A stretch of 64,000 nt of DNA, taken from the NCBI GenBank assembly GCA_947650285.1, contig CANTFL010001473.1, positions 49,141 through 113,140 of the forward strand. The letters are read 5' to 3'. Shown here piece after piece: positions 44,301 to 56,515 of the stretch (position 1 is its first letter; every line of letters starts with the position of its first letter). Origin of the DNA: Hyaloperonospora brassicae. Lineage: Eukaryota > Oomycota > Peronosporomycetes > Peronosporales > Peronosporaceae. Below the pieces are notes generated by a model that was given only the letters and a program-made list of their open reading frames with translations, was not told the DNA's origin and did not search any database. The translations under genes were made by a program, and so were the position numbers.

Positions 44301-47299
44301 TTCGTCGATCCTCGTAAAACGTCGGCTGGTAGTAACTTTAAATGAATTAATGGATATCGTTACTAAGACGCGCCTTAATGGTACGGGATTAGGAATGGTT
44401 GCGTGTAGCGTCGAGTTGTACGTTCGAGCCTGAACATCGATATATATTACTTCGTCGTAAAATGCTCTTCATAACAACGTGATGGCTATTTATTACGTAG
44501 TTTAGCAAAGAGAAAGTTAGCTTAGATGTATGATTAAAGCGGCTAAACATCAGTTCCAATAATGCAATATTGTTTATGGCTAGAGTGAATGTTTTATGAC
44601 TTCCTCTGAACACCAACAGAAACCGTGCCACATCAGACTCACACTTGTTTATCTTCGGGTGAATCTGGACCGAAACTGGAAAGGACTTGCCTGAAAAGAC
44701 CTGCGCCCTGCAGCAATACTTTTTTTCAATATTTGTCTTGCCGCTTCATCCTCGTATTGTAGATTTATCTTCCGTTCCCAGCTAAACATTCCGTTTCCTA
44801 AATCAAGGCTTTATCGTATTAAACTACAAATTCAAAGTAAGATGCATTTTCAACACCCAATGACCCTACATTCAGCTAACCAGTCACCATTAACACGGGC
44901 GACCGCTACCCATTATGAATAAACCAGTTTCGCTACCGTCGCTTATGGTATCAAGGTCCCTGTTATCGGTGTTTTTTTCGCTTTTCTTCTAAAAATTTTG
45001 CCCTAGCGACCAATTCCTGCTAGTGTGCGATGCTATTGAAATGATGCGAGTCAAATCTGTTATTGGCATATGCGGTAAAGTGGAGTGGAGCGCTTAACTT
45101 ATATGACCAGCATCTTTCACATCTAACCAGATCGCCTCGAGGAAGCCGTAAATTTATATCCTGAGATACGCTGCCAAGTCCTGTTTATATTCGTCGTCGC
45201 TAACGCACAATATTCTGTATTACGTGGCTCTTTTTCTTGTAAAAGATGACTCATGGAGGTCTGAAGTATTTAATATTGATCTGTGCGTATCTACGAACGT
45301 TATTGGTGTGATACATGCTTCCAATGAATAGTGAAATTAGCGAAAACGGAACCATTTTACAATCAAGTTGTTTTTATCGGATGATCGAGCCACGTCATGG
45401 AGATAATATTTTATCTCTTTGACGTAAGTAGATTCCACTGCCGCTTAACGTCTTAAATGCCACTCGCGTCTGGGAGAATCAGTACTTGACGTTCATGTGC
45501 ACGGCGATCGGGCCGATCGGACTGCCTGTGGTCGGATAAGGACTTGCGGAGGCCTGTCTTCGGCGGACGGTGGTTTAAACGCTAAATTGAAATGTAACGG
45601 GTCACCACTTACCAGTTTATTCGTAAGATCTTGTATTCATTATCGTACAAGAGTGAGTGCTCGCGTACGTCACGTACACGTGACAGTTAGAGGAAACGAT
45701 ACATTAATCTAGGCAAAGGATGCTCAGAGTGGGGGGAAGTTTGACAAATTGATTATGTGGGTTTTGTTTTGATCAAATCTTCTTTGTCTTACTTAAGCTA
45801 TATTAAACTAGAATATTCGATATTGGTTTCGCTCTCATCACTCATTGTGCGCGCCAAGAAGCGATTGGTGGTAGATGTGGTGGTCAGCATGGATTATATC
45901 AATTAATAAGTGAAGCGACTTTAACCCTTGATGTAATGTTCCAGAAATACTTTTCTTATCCATATGGTGATAATTATTACTAATTTTATGATTATTTAAA
46001 CAAAAATATGCAGCTATCAATGACATACGATGGGCTAAACCTGTCACAAAATCTACAAGCGATACCACGGACGATCCGCGTCTTCGTCGTAATTTTGATA
46101 CGTGCAATTTTTCATGATCACTTTCCGTAAGAACTTCGTGACATTGCACTTGCGTCGCGCTATGTTGCGCATTTTGAAAGGGTGTGTTTCACTGCGTCGC
46201 AAGCTTTGCAATCTAAAGCTCAATTTTCCGTAAGAAAGTAGGACGGGAGAAGAAGAGAGGGTTGCAAAATGAGTGCATGTTCCCAGACATTATCAAACCT
46301 TCCCGACTAGTATTGTAATCTAACCCATTCCTATCGGGCGTTTGTAAAGTATCGCTAAGATGTACACTGCTGGCGCTAGCACAAACTTGTGCCATATGGA
46401 AATACTAACATTGATTACATTTTGACGTAGAACAAAACAATAATCTTAAATAATCAGTTTCGCCATCTACATCGCTCTGTCATAAGGTCTATCAGGTACT
46501 GAAGGGCAGCGAACCAGTTAGGTAAGTTTCTCTTCGATATGGTTTCGAAGTTGTGTCTCGGAATTGACTATCAAATTGCGTATAAATAATTCACACCAGA
46601 TATAAAATCGCATTACACTACATAAAATTACACTTCCATACGGCAGAGATCGCTATGTATAATAAACAACGGATAATGTGGAAGGTAAAAAAACGGACGT
46701 AAAACCGTCAAACTTAATGATCAAGTCTTTATGCGCGATTCAGGACGCTGAAATCCACAGACAGACAAAACCAAGAGCCATTTACTGAAGTGACGACTGT
46801 CAGAGGAGGGCCTGTCGGATCCGGGATGCAAGTCGCGGTTACAAAAATGAAGTGAAGTATGATGGATGTTACTGCCTCTCCTTGCCGTAAAAGTTGACTA
46901 TCAATGCCTGAACTGAGGTGAGAATTGTATTGTGGAAGGTAGTAGCATCGATCTTTTCGCTAAGAAGGCATGCTTTGAGTAAAAGGCTAACTCTCTCTCC
47001 TACCTATAAGTTGATTGTGATTGCGATTATTCTGTAATCACTGTCCAAGTTCTTCGTTTATAGTGGCCTCTACCCCCACACGATGACGCTCGAAATTATA
47101 ATCCGTGACTTTTTTCTTCGTATCGTCTCTTGAGAATTTCGTCTTGTGACCTTTTGTAATAGTAGCGGCATCACTTGGCTTCTTCTTGACGTATGTGCTT
47201 CCGACTGTACTACTTTTTCTGTTCTTGTAGCGCGACTCGGCAATGAGTATCATACCCTTAACTATCTTAGGCGTGCATTTGCATATATTCAGGCCACCG

Positions 47300-47830
47300 A
47301 GTTCATTGTAGCGAGTGTGTTGCAATATTGCGCAGCATCATGTCTGCCCTGTGTAGATACTTCACAGGAGACTGTAGGCCATCCAGCTGGTCATTGATGT
47401 CGGTACGACGCTTGAGTCGAATCACAAAGTCAAGAACCTGCGGGCAAAATGGCAAGATACAGCTCGGGATTGAGCCGCCTGGCGTCAAAATTTGGACGAT
47501 TAAGTGTATGTACAAACCCAGGCGACTTGCAAACGCCAACTTCGGCAAGATGAAGGAAGGACCTGTTATCCGAGGCGACTGCTATAACTATGGAGAGAGC
47601 TGCATACTTACACCTTCATCAATGGATACGGTGAGATGGATCATAATCATCTCCCAGATCATCTGAAAAGCACTGGTACGCATGGAGACGTGCCGAGCGC
47701 GTACCTCAAGGCGTCTGTCGAAGAGAGATACCATTTCTTGATTCCGATACCGCTCGGCATGATATCTAATATTGCGACGCTGAATGCGCTTGGGATATGA
47801 GGTGTCAATCGGCTGGCGATAGAACCTGTG
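47300..47830 (-). pseudogene. Unrecognised exon-like minus-strand frames
   Basis: On the minus strand an open frame from ~47830 to ~47610 (FYRQPIDTSYPKRIQRRN.., MIWEMIMIHLTVSIDEG) ends at a consensus donor GTAAGTATG. About 160 bp on, a TTGCCCGCAG acceptor precedes a second open frame (VLDFVIRLKRRTDINDQLD..) to 47303. A further overlapping frame runs to 47038. The family is unknown; it could be a decayed host gene or element. Confidence 0.2.
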
Positions 47831-50800
47831 CGCAGCATTGCGGCCTTAAGCTACCCGACACACGGTGCAATGAACTAGTAATTTTGACGCACCTCGGCAC
47901 AGGGTCGATAGTGCATTTTGCGGTTTTGTGTTTATTAAGAAGATACAGGGCAAGCACATTGTGCTTGTAGGCGTATACGTAGACATTTATTTGCTGCAGC
48001 AATTACAACAAAGGTAGTGAGCGACTTGTTTGTCAGCCTGGATGTGATTTAACCCTTCAATCTTGACGTGCTGTCGAAAAATATCATCAATCGTTTCAGC
48101 AGTGTGGATACGGAAGTGTGAAGATCAAACAAGAGCGATTCGTCGTCGAGAAGCATGTGAAAGTGCGAGTTTCGTAACATGAATGCTTAGCGAGCTTCGG
48201 TCAGAATGAAATGAGCTCTAGAACTCTAAAGGTGTAAAGACGCTGCTTGAAAATAATCACAACGTTGCTAAAAGTCCGACTGACGGACGGCAGCTTGTCT
48301 GGGATGGTCCACTATACGCGGACACATATCACTGTTACGGTGACAAGGTCACCATAAGCTGCCAAGAATGAGCGATGATCGGTGACTGGAAACCACCCAA
48401 ACGAGTAGTGCAATCGGTTAGTGACACTCGCGCTGCATAGCACGTCCAAACCGACTACAAAACACCGCTGCCACTGCGACTCAATTCATATAAAATGCCG
48501 ACTATGCAGGCGACCGCAAGTACTGGAGCATAGTTAGCGCGGACATTTGGTTTTAAACAGGGTGGTGTCGATGTGGCACTGAAGATTACAGACTCCCGTG
48601 ACGCTATCAACGGCCAAGGCCAAGTTTTTCTCCGCCGCAATTGGCGGGGTGGGAGTGTTAAGGATCAGTAATTAGTGATGCAAGTCGATGTTCAATCAAA
48701 ACCGCAGCTGTGCTAAAGATTGACAGAGAAGCGGCTATCGAAAATGTCCGAGACGAGTCTGTATCATCGAATTGCAAACTTTTTGTGGACATAAACTTAT
48801 AGCTCCTGGAAGACAACGCAATGAAAGGCAAGGTCCAGACCAAGTTTACCAACATCAATGCTATGGTGAGTGATCGACTTACTCAGGCCCTAACGACACC
48901 TCGAATCTTGGTGTTTTGTGCATTGGGCTAACGTCCACTAGTAGACTGGAAAGCATTTCGAGCTCAGAGTATAGTAAAAGTGTGATGTGATGCGACCCTC
49001 GGAAAGAACGTAAACGGTACGGTAAGAAATAAAGTTAGGAGCACCTGATGAGAATATGGGACGATCTTGAGCTTAGTTAAGAAGGTATGAGACTAACTTG
49101 GATACTATACTCCCTCTATGATCTTCTTTGCCATACCCAAGCCAATTTCTTACAGGATACCTTCATAGATCAAAATCTTCTAGACCCACGTGATTACACG
49201 GTGGTCAGCTGGGTAAACGCACATGAACATCACAAAGTACGACAATTCTACGAATTATTGACATAGTTGGTAAATGTGTATGCAGCTAGCCCGGCCACCA
49301 CCGTTCTCAACTCTCCAAGTCTTGTATTGACTTGAACCATTAGTCGTAGCACGGAATATACATAGCTCTGTTGACAACGAAACAGTGGCGTATAAACATC
49401 CCTACCGCTCTTTTTTGCACCACACTGTACAAACAGAATGTTTTGACTATGATGACAGTCTCCGTAGCATTTGTGCTCCAGTCGGTGTCACTATGTGTAG
49501 TGCAGGAGCTTGTAAGGGAGTCTAGATTCCTCGGACCTGCACGCCAAGTCGATTGAATGTCCCGCTGGCATCACTGCGTTTTCGGTCAGACACTAGTGAA
49601 CAGCGTAGACTTTAGGGTGCAACGAAGACTCATGCTTTGTCGTACTCGCTCGACAATAAAGCTTCGTAGCCATCCACCTGCTACGATACGTGTAAATACA
49701 GAGAGATTACAAAACAATAAACGATCAGCAAAACGGGCATCTTTTCCTGGCTGCTACCTAAGGACCATTGCAATCGGATGTTTATAAATAACTTGCCAAG
49801 TTTATTTCGACATGCATTATACATATGTATATGGCACGATGTCGAGATGCTCTCCGCGATCACACGACCAAAGCACTTTATGTTCTTAATACGTAGCTCG
49901 GTAGAATCTCTCTGTCACGTTTCCGTTCGGGTGACTTCATTCATGCAACCTGTCGAACATCACCTTATCTCGACAACGGAAGAGGGGTAAAATATGCACA
50001 CCCCGACCAATTGACGCGTCGACGGCTCTCAACGACTTCGGTGCTTGTGGGCCGAGTGTATGAACGATGCAAAGAATGAGTCATTGATTGCATTTAGCAG
50101 TATGATTGTACGTACAGTGAATCGGCCTTCGTCAGTATTGTTGATATTGTGCACCGCAGATGTGCATATTGCCGCTTTGTTTGACTGCCACTGGATGATG
50201 GTAACGTTACATATGGTTTTCGGACCAATATGTTCAAGATAAGACTTAGATTACCACGTAGGACATGATAATAAGGTTCAATGCATCACTTCGGCATATA
50301 CCTTTTACTAGAACATTCACAATCTAACAAGTATACAACACGTAAATGATCATTGATTATCTGCAATCTGCTCCTGTTGGTTAATCGCGATATGCACTCG
50401 TTCTGTTCCCCCTCATCTATAGAGAAGATTCGTTGACAAATCAAGCGCTTCCATCTAGCCAACGATATGGCATTTTCTGACACATTAACGCACAACGATA
50501 TCTTGACTAAAACAGCGAAGGCATTCACACTATTGACAAGGATGGCTGGACTTGTCGCCAACGAATTACTTTCGTACTACAAATGCGTGTCGTTCGATCA
50601 CAGGTTCGGTCTCTTGTCAGGACCGATCGCAGCCGATATAGAGAGGGTCGGTATTGGCACAATATGGACGGGATAGTCTGCGTCTTATGCCTCAAGACTG
50701 AGCGGTGGTACTAACATGCTAGATTTGCTCACTATACCGGACTCTCACATGTTGATATTGTTGACCATGCAGGAGCCTCGTATGCGAAGCCTACCTCAGT

Positions 50801-50929
50801 GTCACCCATATTTTGCCATATGAAGCGTCTTGTCCCTTCTCACGTATGTAATCGACAACCCGCTGTTTTCACGATGAGTTATATTTTCTGTTTGTGTTCT
50901 GTAGGTACAGCCTGTGCATTTAGGTCTCC

Positions 50930-51272
50930 TAACGACATGATACTGCCCTCTTCAGGTCGGGCCTACACACCCCTTACCGGTCGTGGTTATCGTCCCACGG
51001 AACGGGCGGTGCTTACCGGCTGCTCTGGTTGCCTGCCAGACCGGATAGGCCAACTATTAGTTGTTGGGGTTTATGCCTCTTCGAGAAGCCTTTCTACCTG
51101 GTACCGGGGCACCCGGGGTGGTACCAGTGCATCTAGGGTGCCGCACACATATGTAAAGGACCTTGGGTTGGTCTGACAGGGAATTGAACCCCTAACTTGG
51201 CACGAAGGGTCCTTATTCGAGGCACTAGGGAAGGCCTCACCCAATGAGTTATACTATCTCCCGCAACCCAAA
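50930..51272 (-). repeat. tRNA-derived SINE-like element
   Basis: On the minus strand the segment starts near 51272 with a tRNA-like 5' end. It has an A-box-like GATAGTATAACTCATTGG (51258-51241) and a B box GGTTCAATTCC (51190-51180), the internal RNA polymerase III promoter order. The boxes are ~66 bp apart, more than in an intronless tRNA, and the cloverleaf does not fold cleanly. A GC-rich body of ~240 bp follows, distinct from the AT-rich surroundings. The left boundary and any target duplication are unresolved. Confidence 0.55.
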
Positions 51273-51431
51273 ACAGTTGTCGCGTGGACCAGGTCGTTGT
51301 CGTCGCACGTTTGTTTCGATGGATTGATCAGGGCTATTTTGAGTAGCCCGCGACCAACCAGCAGTTTTGTCACATGTAAGACCAGGTGCACAACGTCAAA
51401 TCGTCGTCTGGTCGGTAAGTCCTCATCCCTG

Positions 51432-51607
51432 GGGAATCGTAAAAAAACATAGGTGTTCGCCTGAAAAAACAGTGGTCGGGTGGGCTATCCATTAACCTTA
51501 TTTAATATATACCAACAAGGGTAAAGAAAATACCACTTTCGATTGACGTTCGTTAGAAACGTTTCTAAGATAAGTCGGACACTCCGCTTCTAAAACGCAC
51601 TGCAGTC
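51432..51607 (+). repeat. MULE left terminal inverted repeat
   Basis: It begins GGGGAATCGTAAAAAAACAT and ends ACGCACTGCAGTC. It matches the complement of the right end with only a substitution and a 1-bp indel visible, around the GCCTG/GTCT position. Confidence 0.9.
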
Positions 51608-53123
51608 TTCAGTTGCGAAACGACGGCTCCTGCAACGGCGCAGGTGGAGCCAAGGGCGTGACGGCAACATCGGCAGCGACGTTTTTTGAAAGGGTGGAAC
51701 CTGCTGCGCTTTGAAAATCAGCGGCCTTGGACGCGACAATGTCTGCAGAGGCGGGATTGGCTGCGTCGTCGAGTTTGAGAGCAAAAGATAAGATGGCGGC
51801 GGTATGTCCAACTGCGCGAGTCGCGATGGCGGCACTTGCAAGAAATCAGACGGTATTATCGCGTCTTTGTCTCAAACAGGCTCAATCATCGCACGAGAGG
51901 GACACTGAAGCCGATCGTGGTCAATCCCACGACAATGGTTGCAGGTGTTGCGAGCTAAATATATCTAGTGCTGCTATTGAAATTTCTTTTATCTGTATTT
52001 ACATTCTTTACACATCCATTAGTTGCTAATCTGGACATTTGACGCTCTCCTTAGCATTACGTCGGCGAGGCCATGTCTCCTCGGCATCATCTATTGGAGT
52101 CAACAAAAGTAATTCAATGATGACTTTGCGCAAAAGATATCTCGTACAGAATGCAGACTAACCCACGCCATTTTAGTTTATGGTGTGATCGGTTATGCTA
52201 TATCAAATCTAAAATACACACGCGACGCTAGCTAGCCGTGTTGCACAAAACCTGTCAGCAGCAACACAGATTACCAACCTGCAATTGCTTCTAAAGAGGA
52301 CAAGAAGCAAGTAAACCATGTTGAAACACCACAATAAACGCCGATGGGAAATAGGTCGTCTAGGGCCAGATTGAACTCATGTAGACCGGTGCCTTATACT
52401 GCATTTTCCTTGACAACACAGATCATTTAGCTCAAATATCGATGGTATGTATCACACAGCATAGCAAGTACCTGATGCATTGCGCCAATACAAGACGCAA
52501 GCAACGCTGGGTTGATCGCGGACACTTAAGTCGCATCGAGACGTTAAAAACCTCTAGCATTAAGTCAATCATAATGACTATGATCGCTGTAAGCACCCTG
52601 CAACCATCAACACAATATTATTTAAGCATCAGTCAGTTCTCGTACCGCATTATTTCTTACGCACATCCACGTACCTGGACACTACTAGTAGTAGATACTT
52701 GGCACCAGCCAAAGAGTTGCCAACCTCCCAGAACGCGATACCAGCGTAGGTCTGCACAACATCAGCAACAACGATAAATAGGAAAATAACAGCAATGGCA
52801 ATAAACACAACAATATCTGATTAGTTTGTTAGACACTCAGTCATCAGCCACATATATATATAAGGCACACTTTCTCCCTCTTTCTGGTCTTGCTTTGGCT
52901 ATGGCTCCACCCACTGCCATAGCCCGTCCCCCATATACTTCTATTATATACTCAGATGATTCATGGCGCTCTCGGGAGACGGTGGGAGGGACGACCGAGA
53001 AAAGAGAAGAAACAGGAACAATATCGATGATTGCGCCGTGACACAGTGGACGTGACGGCATGCACGTGCAGCGATTGCTGAGCGTGTGCAAGGGCAGAGC
53101 CCTGAGCAAGCTATCAAAATTGG

Positions 53124-53299
53124 GACTGCAGTGCGTTTTAGAAGCGGAGTGTCCGACTTATCTTAGAAACGTTTCTAACGAACGTCAATCGAAAGTGGTA
53201 TTTTCTTTACCCTTGTTGGTATATATTAAATAAGGTTAATGGATAGCCCACCCGACCACTGTTTTTTAGACGAACACCTATGTTTTTTTACGATTCCCC
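53124..53299 (-). repeat. MULE right terminal inverted repeat
   Basis: It is the inverted copy of 51432-51607, ending ACGATTCCCC at 53299. It lies 158 bp upstream of the M13 peptidase start codon. Confidence 0.9.
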
Positions 53300-53457
53300 C
53301 TCATCCCCCTATTCCACGTCATCCTTTTGTCAGTAAGGCCTCATCCCATTCCCACATTATCCTTTAGGTCCGTGAGTCCACATCCTTGTTCCGCAGAAGT
53401 CGTTTTACCCGCTTCGAGAGATAACCAGTAGCACAAAAAAACGAAAGCCAAGGCGCA

Positions 53458-55815
53458 ATGACACGGAAGTGGACAAAAGATTACGACGAGTCTGACGCAG
53501 ACATCCGTGTGGACGCGAATGGTACCGTGTCGACGCAGTGTCCGTCATCACAGGATAAAGAGCTATTGCTTGTTTGTCGTGAAGAATCGACAGTGCTGCA
53601 AGAGGGCGCGGCGCCTACTTCGCCGTCTTTTCTCGTGCAGAATCCAAAGCCGACCGCGGGCGGCTGGGCACTTGGAGTTCTAGGCTTGATTGTTCTTGTC
53701 GCTGTCACCCCGGTCGCTCGAGGTGGTACTGCGCGCGCCCTAAAAGAACCTCAAGTTGCTATCACCGACGCGGCTGATTGGATTGGGATGCTACCGCAAG
53801 ACGTTGTGAGCCATCTGGACACTCAAGTGAATCCGTGCGACGATTTGTACGCCTTTAGTTGCGGGTCGTGGCTGAAACAAGCAGAGGTCCCGGACGACGG
53901 AGCGCGCGTGTCTCTGTTTTATAGCCAAGTGATTGACGAGAACAGAGAAGTCTTGAAAGAAGTGATGGAGCAAGGATGGCCACTTGTCGGCGAGCTGTAT
54001 GAGTCGTGCATGAACTTCAGCGACACGAGCTGCAAGACAGACGACGAGACGTCCGTGGCTATTTTGTCGCCGACAATAGCGCAGATTGCTGCCACGACGA
54101 GCAAGAGCGACTTTTTTCGGCTGGCTGGTACTGTGTCAAAAACAGGACCTTCCTTTTTGACGGAGATTGGTGTGGGACCGGATGCTCGAGAAGTAACCGT
54201 GTTGACACTGCACGCGTCCCAGACGGGCATTTCGCTGCCGGATCCGCAGTATTATCTGGACCCCAAGCAGTTTGGCTCGATCCGCGACGCATTTCATGCG
54301 TACATCGTGAAGTTGTTTACGCTAGTTGGATACGAACCGCATGTAGCAGCATTGCAGGCTTCCTCAGTGATTGACTTTGAACAAGCACTTGCATCACTGT
54401 TTGTACCGAGAGAAAAGCTGCAAGATCCAGTGGCATCGTACAACCGCATGAGTGTGGCTCAAGCCAGCGAGAAGTACCCGCTGCTTCTCGGACAGACCAT
54501 GAACGGAAGGGGGACGCTAGCGACTCTTTTAGCTCGGAACGCTAGCTTGATTGTCACGACGCCCACATTCTTTGAACGTGCTGAGAGATTCGTGTCTGGA
54601 GACGCTGTGACGCTGGATGCTTTGAAAGCCGTGCTTACATACCGGTACATTGGCGCCTGGGCGAACCTTCTGAGCGAATCGTTCGTTCAGGCAAGGTTTT
54701 CTTTCTTTCAGCAGACGCTCCAGGGTCAAAACACACGCGAAGCACGATGGATGTTTTGTCTCCAGAGTGTTTACAGCTTTTTTCCTGATTTGACTGGCAA
54801 GTACTTTGCGCTTCGTCGTTTTGACGAGGCCACTGAGCAACTTGCCAAGCAGTTTGTGACGCGCATACAAGCATCACTACAGAGAGATCTCACGCAAGTG
54901 GATTGGCTGGACGGGCCAACTCGGCAAGCTGCACTTGAAAAGCTGGGCAACATGACCAATCTCATCGGGTATTCGAATCTCTCCGACTTTCCGTACGAAC
55001 TTCGTAGCGACGCACCGTTTATCGAAAACGTGCAGGCCATAATGGAGGACATGTTTGAGCGAGGAGTGGCACAGATCGGTGGTCGTGTCGACCGCAGCAA
55101 ATGGGCCGTGTCCGGCGCTGAAGTCAACGCGTTCTACCAGCCAACGGCAAACCGAATGGTCTTTCCTGCTGGAATACTTCAGCCGCCATTTTTTGCCCGC
55201 GATCAACACCCTGCACGCAATTTTGGCGCGATTGGTCATATCATTGGGCACGAACTCACGCATGGCTTTGATGCCTCTGGACGATTGTTTGCTTTCGACG
55301 GCAACCTGCAGGACTGGTGGAGCAATGCCACCGCGACAGAGTTTTTGCATCGAGCTGATTGTCTGGTGAGGCAATACAATGCGTTTGCAGTGACGATCTC
55401 GTCGAATCGGGACAAAGTGTTGGGCTACGTCAATGGGCAGCTGACTCTGAGTGAGAATATCGCAGATACCGGCGGCATGAAGTTAGCCTATCACGCATAT
55501 CAAACATACGTCGCCGATCGGTCCAAGGCGCCGAGTAATGTCAACGACGGTGAATCGACATCTACTTCGACAAGCCAGGCAGAGCATAGCTTACCTGCTG
55601 ATGTGGCTGACAAGCTTTTCTTCATTGCGTTTGCTCAGGGGCATTGCTCAAAGTGGAGTGACGCGGCTACTGCCGAAAAATTGCTCACAGACCCGCATTC
55701 ACCCGGCCAGTGGCGCGCCAATGGAGTTGCGTCGAACTCGCACGACTTTGCGCGCGTGTTTTCGTGCCCTGCAGGCTCACCGATGAACCCAACGACGAAA
55801 TGTCAGTTGTGGTAG
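53458..55815 (+). CDS. M13 family (neprilysin/PepO-type) zinc metallopeptidase
   Basis: A single intact exon encodes 785 residues, the usual family length. A cytosolic N-terminus is followed by one membrane segment (~70-86, WALGVLGLIVLVAV), predicting a type II membrane protein or uncleaved anchor. The M13 N-terminal domain has PCDDLYAFSCGSW. The peptidase domain has NAFYQPTANRMVFPAGILQ, the zinc motif HELTH (His598, Glu599, His602), ENIAD (Glu666, third zinc ligand) about 64 residues later, and the terminal C-x-x-W (CQLW). Several N-x-S/T sites suggest glycosylation. The enzyme would cleave small peptides outside the cell or in the secretory lumen. It is flanked by repeats on both sides yet shows no damage, so it is probably functional. 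Confidence 0.95.
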   Translation: MTRKWTKDYDESDADIRVDANGTVSTQCPSSQDKELLLVCREESTVLQEGAAPTSPSFLVQNPKPTAGGWALGVLGLIVLVAVTPVARGGTARALKEPQVAITDAADWIGMLPQDVVSHLDTQVNPCDDLYAFSCGSWLKQAEVPDDGARVSLFYSQVIDENREVLKEVMEQGWPLVGELYESCMNFSDTSCKTDDETSVAILSPTIAQIAATTSKSDFFRLAGTVSKTGPSFLTEIGVGPDAREVTVLTLHASQTGISLPDPQYYLDPKQFGSIRDAFHAYIVKLFTLVGYEPHVAALQASSVIDFEQALASLFVPREKLQDPVASYNRMSVAQASEKYPLLLGQTMNGRGTLATLLARNASLIVTTPTFFERAERFVSGDAVTLDALKAVLTYRYIGAWANLLSESFVQARFSFFQQTLQGQNTREARWMFCLQSVYSFFPDLTGKYFALRRFDEATEQLAKQFVTRIQASLQRDLTQVDWLDGPTRQAALEKLGNMTNLIGYSNLSDFPYELRSDAPFIENVQAIMEDMFERGVAQIGGRVDRSKWAVSGAEVNAFYQPTANRMVFPAGILQPPFFARDQHPARNFGAIGHIIGHELTHGFDASGRLFAFDGNLQDWWSNATATEFLHRADCLVRQYNAFAVTISSNRDKVLGYVNGQLTLSENIADTGGMKLAYHAYQTYVADRSKAPSNVNDGESTSTSTSQAEHSLPADVADKLFFIAFAQGHCSKWSDAATAEKLLTDPHSPGQWRANGVASNSHDFARVFSCPAGSPMNPTTKCQLW

Positions 55816-56450
55816 TTGTTTGCTTCTGCATGTACAACGAAACTTGCTCCTTGAGTCCGTCATGTCCGCTTGTAGATCTTGACAAAGCTAAGCTGAGCCG
55901 ATATATGTTATCCGAATACTTTTGCCTTGATGTCATGTTCATCACAATCTCGCTCACGCTCTTCATAGACTTCATGTCGTACTGGGATGCAGGTCTTCAA
56001 CCATGCTGGAGCTGTTTCCACGCTTTCCCATTCGCGCGTGGTGCGATTGTGCGTCACAAGATAAACGTAGGAAGCCTTGTTCACTAGGCGCACACGTCGT
56101 AAATCATAGTGCTTAAGACCGTGGGGGCGTACACGTCGTGATGGAAATCTCAGAAATAAAAAGCACGTATACCATCTATGGTACGGGTTCACTTCCAGAT
56201 TTGCGACTTAGTGCGCAGACCTTACGTCGTGGCACGAGGAAGGGTGCCTACAACTTACCTGCACTGTCGACGACAACATCATGCAAAGCGCTGCTGATCC
56301 TCCGCCGGGGAGGTGCAGCATGCCCGTGTAGGATGATCCCCTGTCAGGTAGACCCGATAAGCGGGGGCATGTTGGCGTGGAAGGTGACGCTACGCCCATG
56401 CGCCCCAGAGCCGGTGGGGGCTGACCCGGTATAGGCCGTCCGGGCCTCAT
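55816..56450. other. Spacer between the M13 peptidase and LINE remnants
   Basis: This holds the peptidase 3' UTR; AATAAA at ~56154 is a possible polyadenylation signal, far from the stop. No recognisable gene is seen. GC-rich sequence from about 56270 probably belongs to the 5' part of the LINE. Confidence 0.4.
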
Positions 56451-56515
56451 AGTTGAGACGGGAGCTCAGCAAATTTCGTACGCGGCTGCGGTCAGCAAAC
56501 GCGGCAAACGCCCAG

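Larger units (their letters stand above)
31141..50929. other. AT-rich, nearly empty 20-kb region
   Basis: Both strands carry only short ORFs (almost all under ~110 codons), as expected by chance in AT-rich DNA. I recognise no transposon protein motif, RNA gene, LTR pair or tandem array of any size. Base composition changes sharply at both edges. The only named candidates inside are the small secreted-protein ORF at 32086 and the exon-like minus-strand frames near 47.0-47.8 kb. The region may be ancient, unrecognisably decayed repeats. Confidence 0.5.
51432..53299. mobile_element. Non-autonomous Mutator-like (MULE) DNA transposon
   Basis: The 1.87-kb element is bounded by near-identical inverted repeats of about 176 bp. 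It is flanked by a 9-bp target duplication, CTCATCCCT (51423-51431) and CTCATCCCC (53300-53308), with 8/9 matches. Long TIRs plus a 9-bp duplication are typical of Mutator-like elements. The interior has no transposase-like frame longer than ~110 codons, so it would need a helper. The left interior (51608-51950) is GC-richer and ORF-bearing. Confidence 0.82.

Noticed and set aside
44140..44433. 97-codon ORF in the AT-rich region
   Set aside because: Its length is expected by chance over 20 kb in six frames; it has no signal peptide, domain or splice context.
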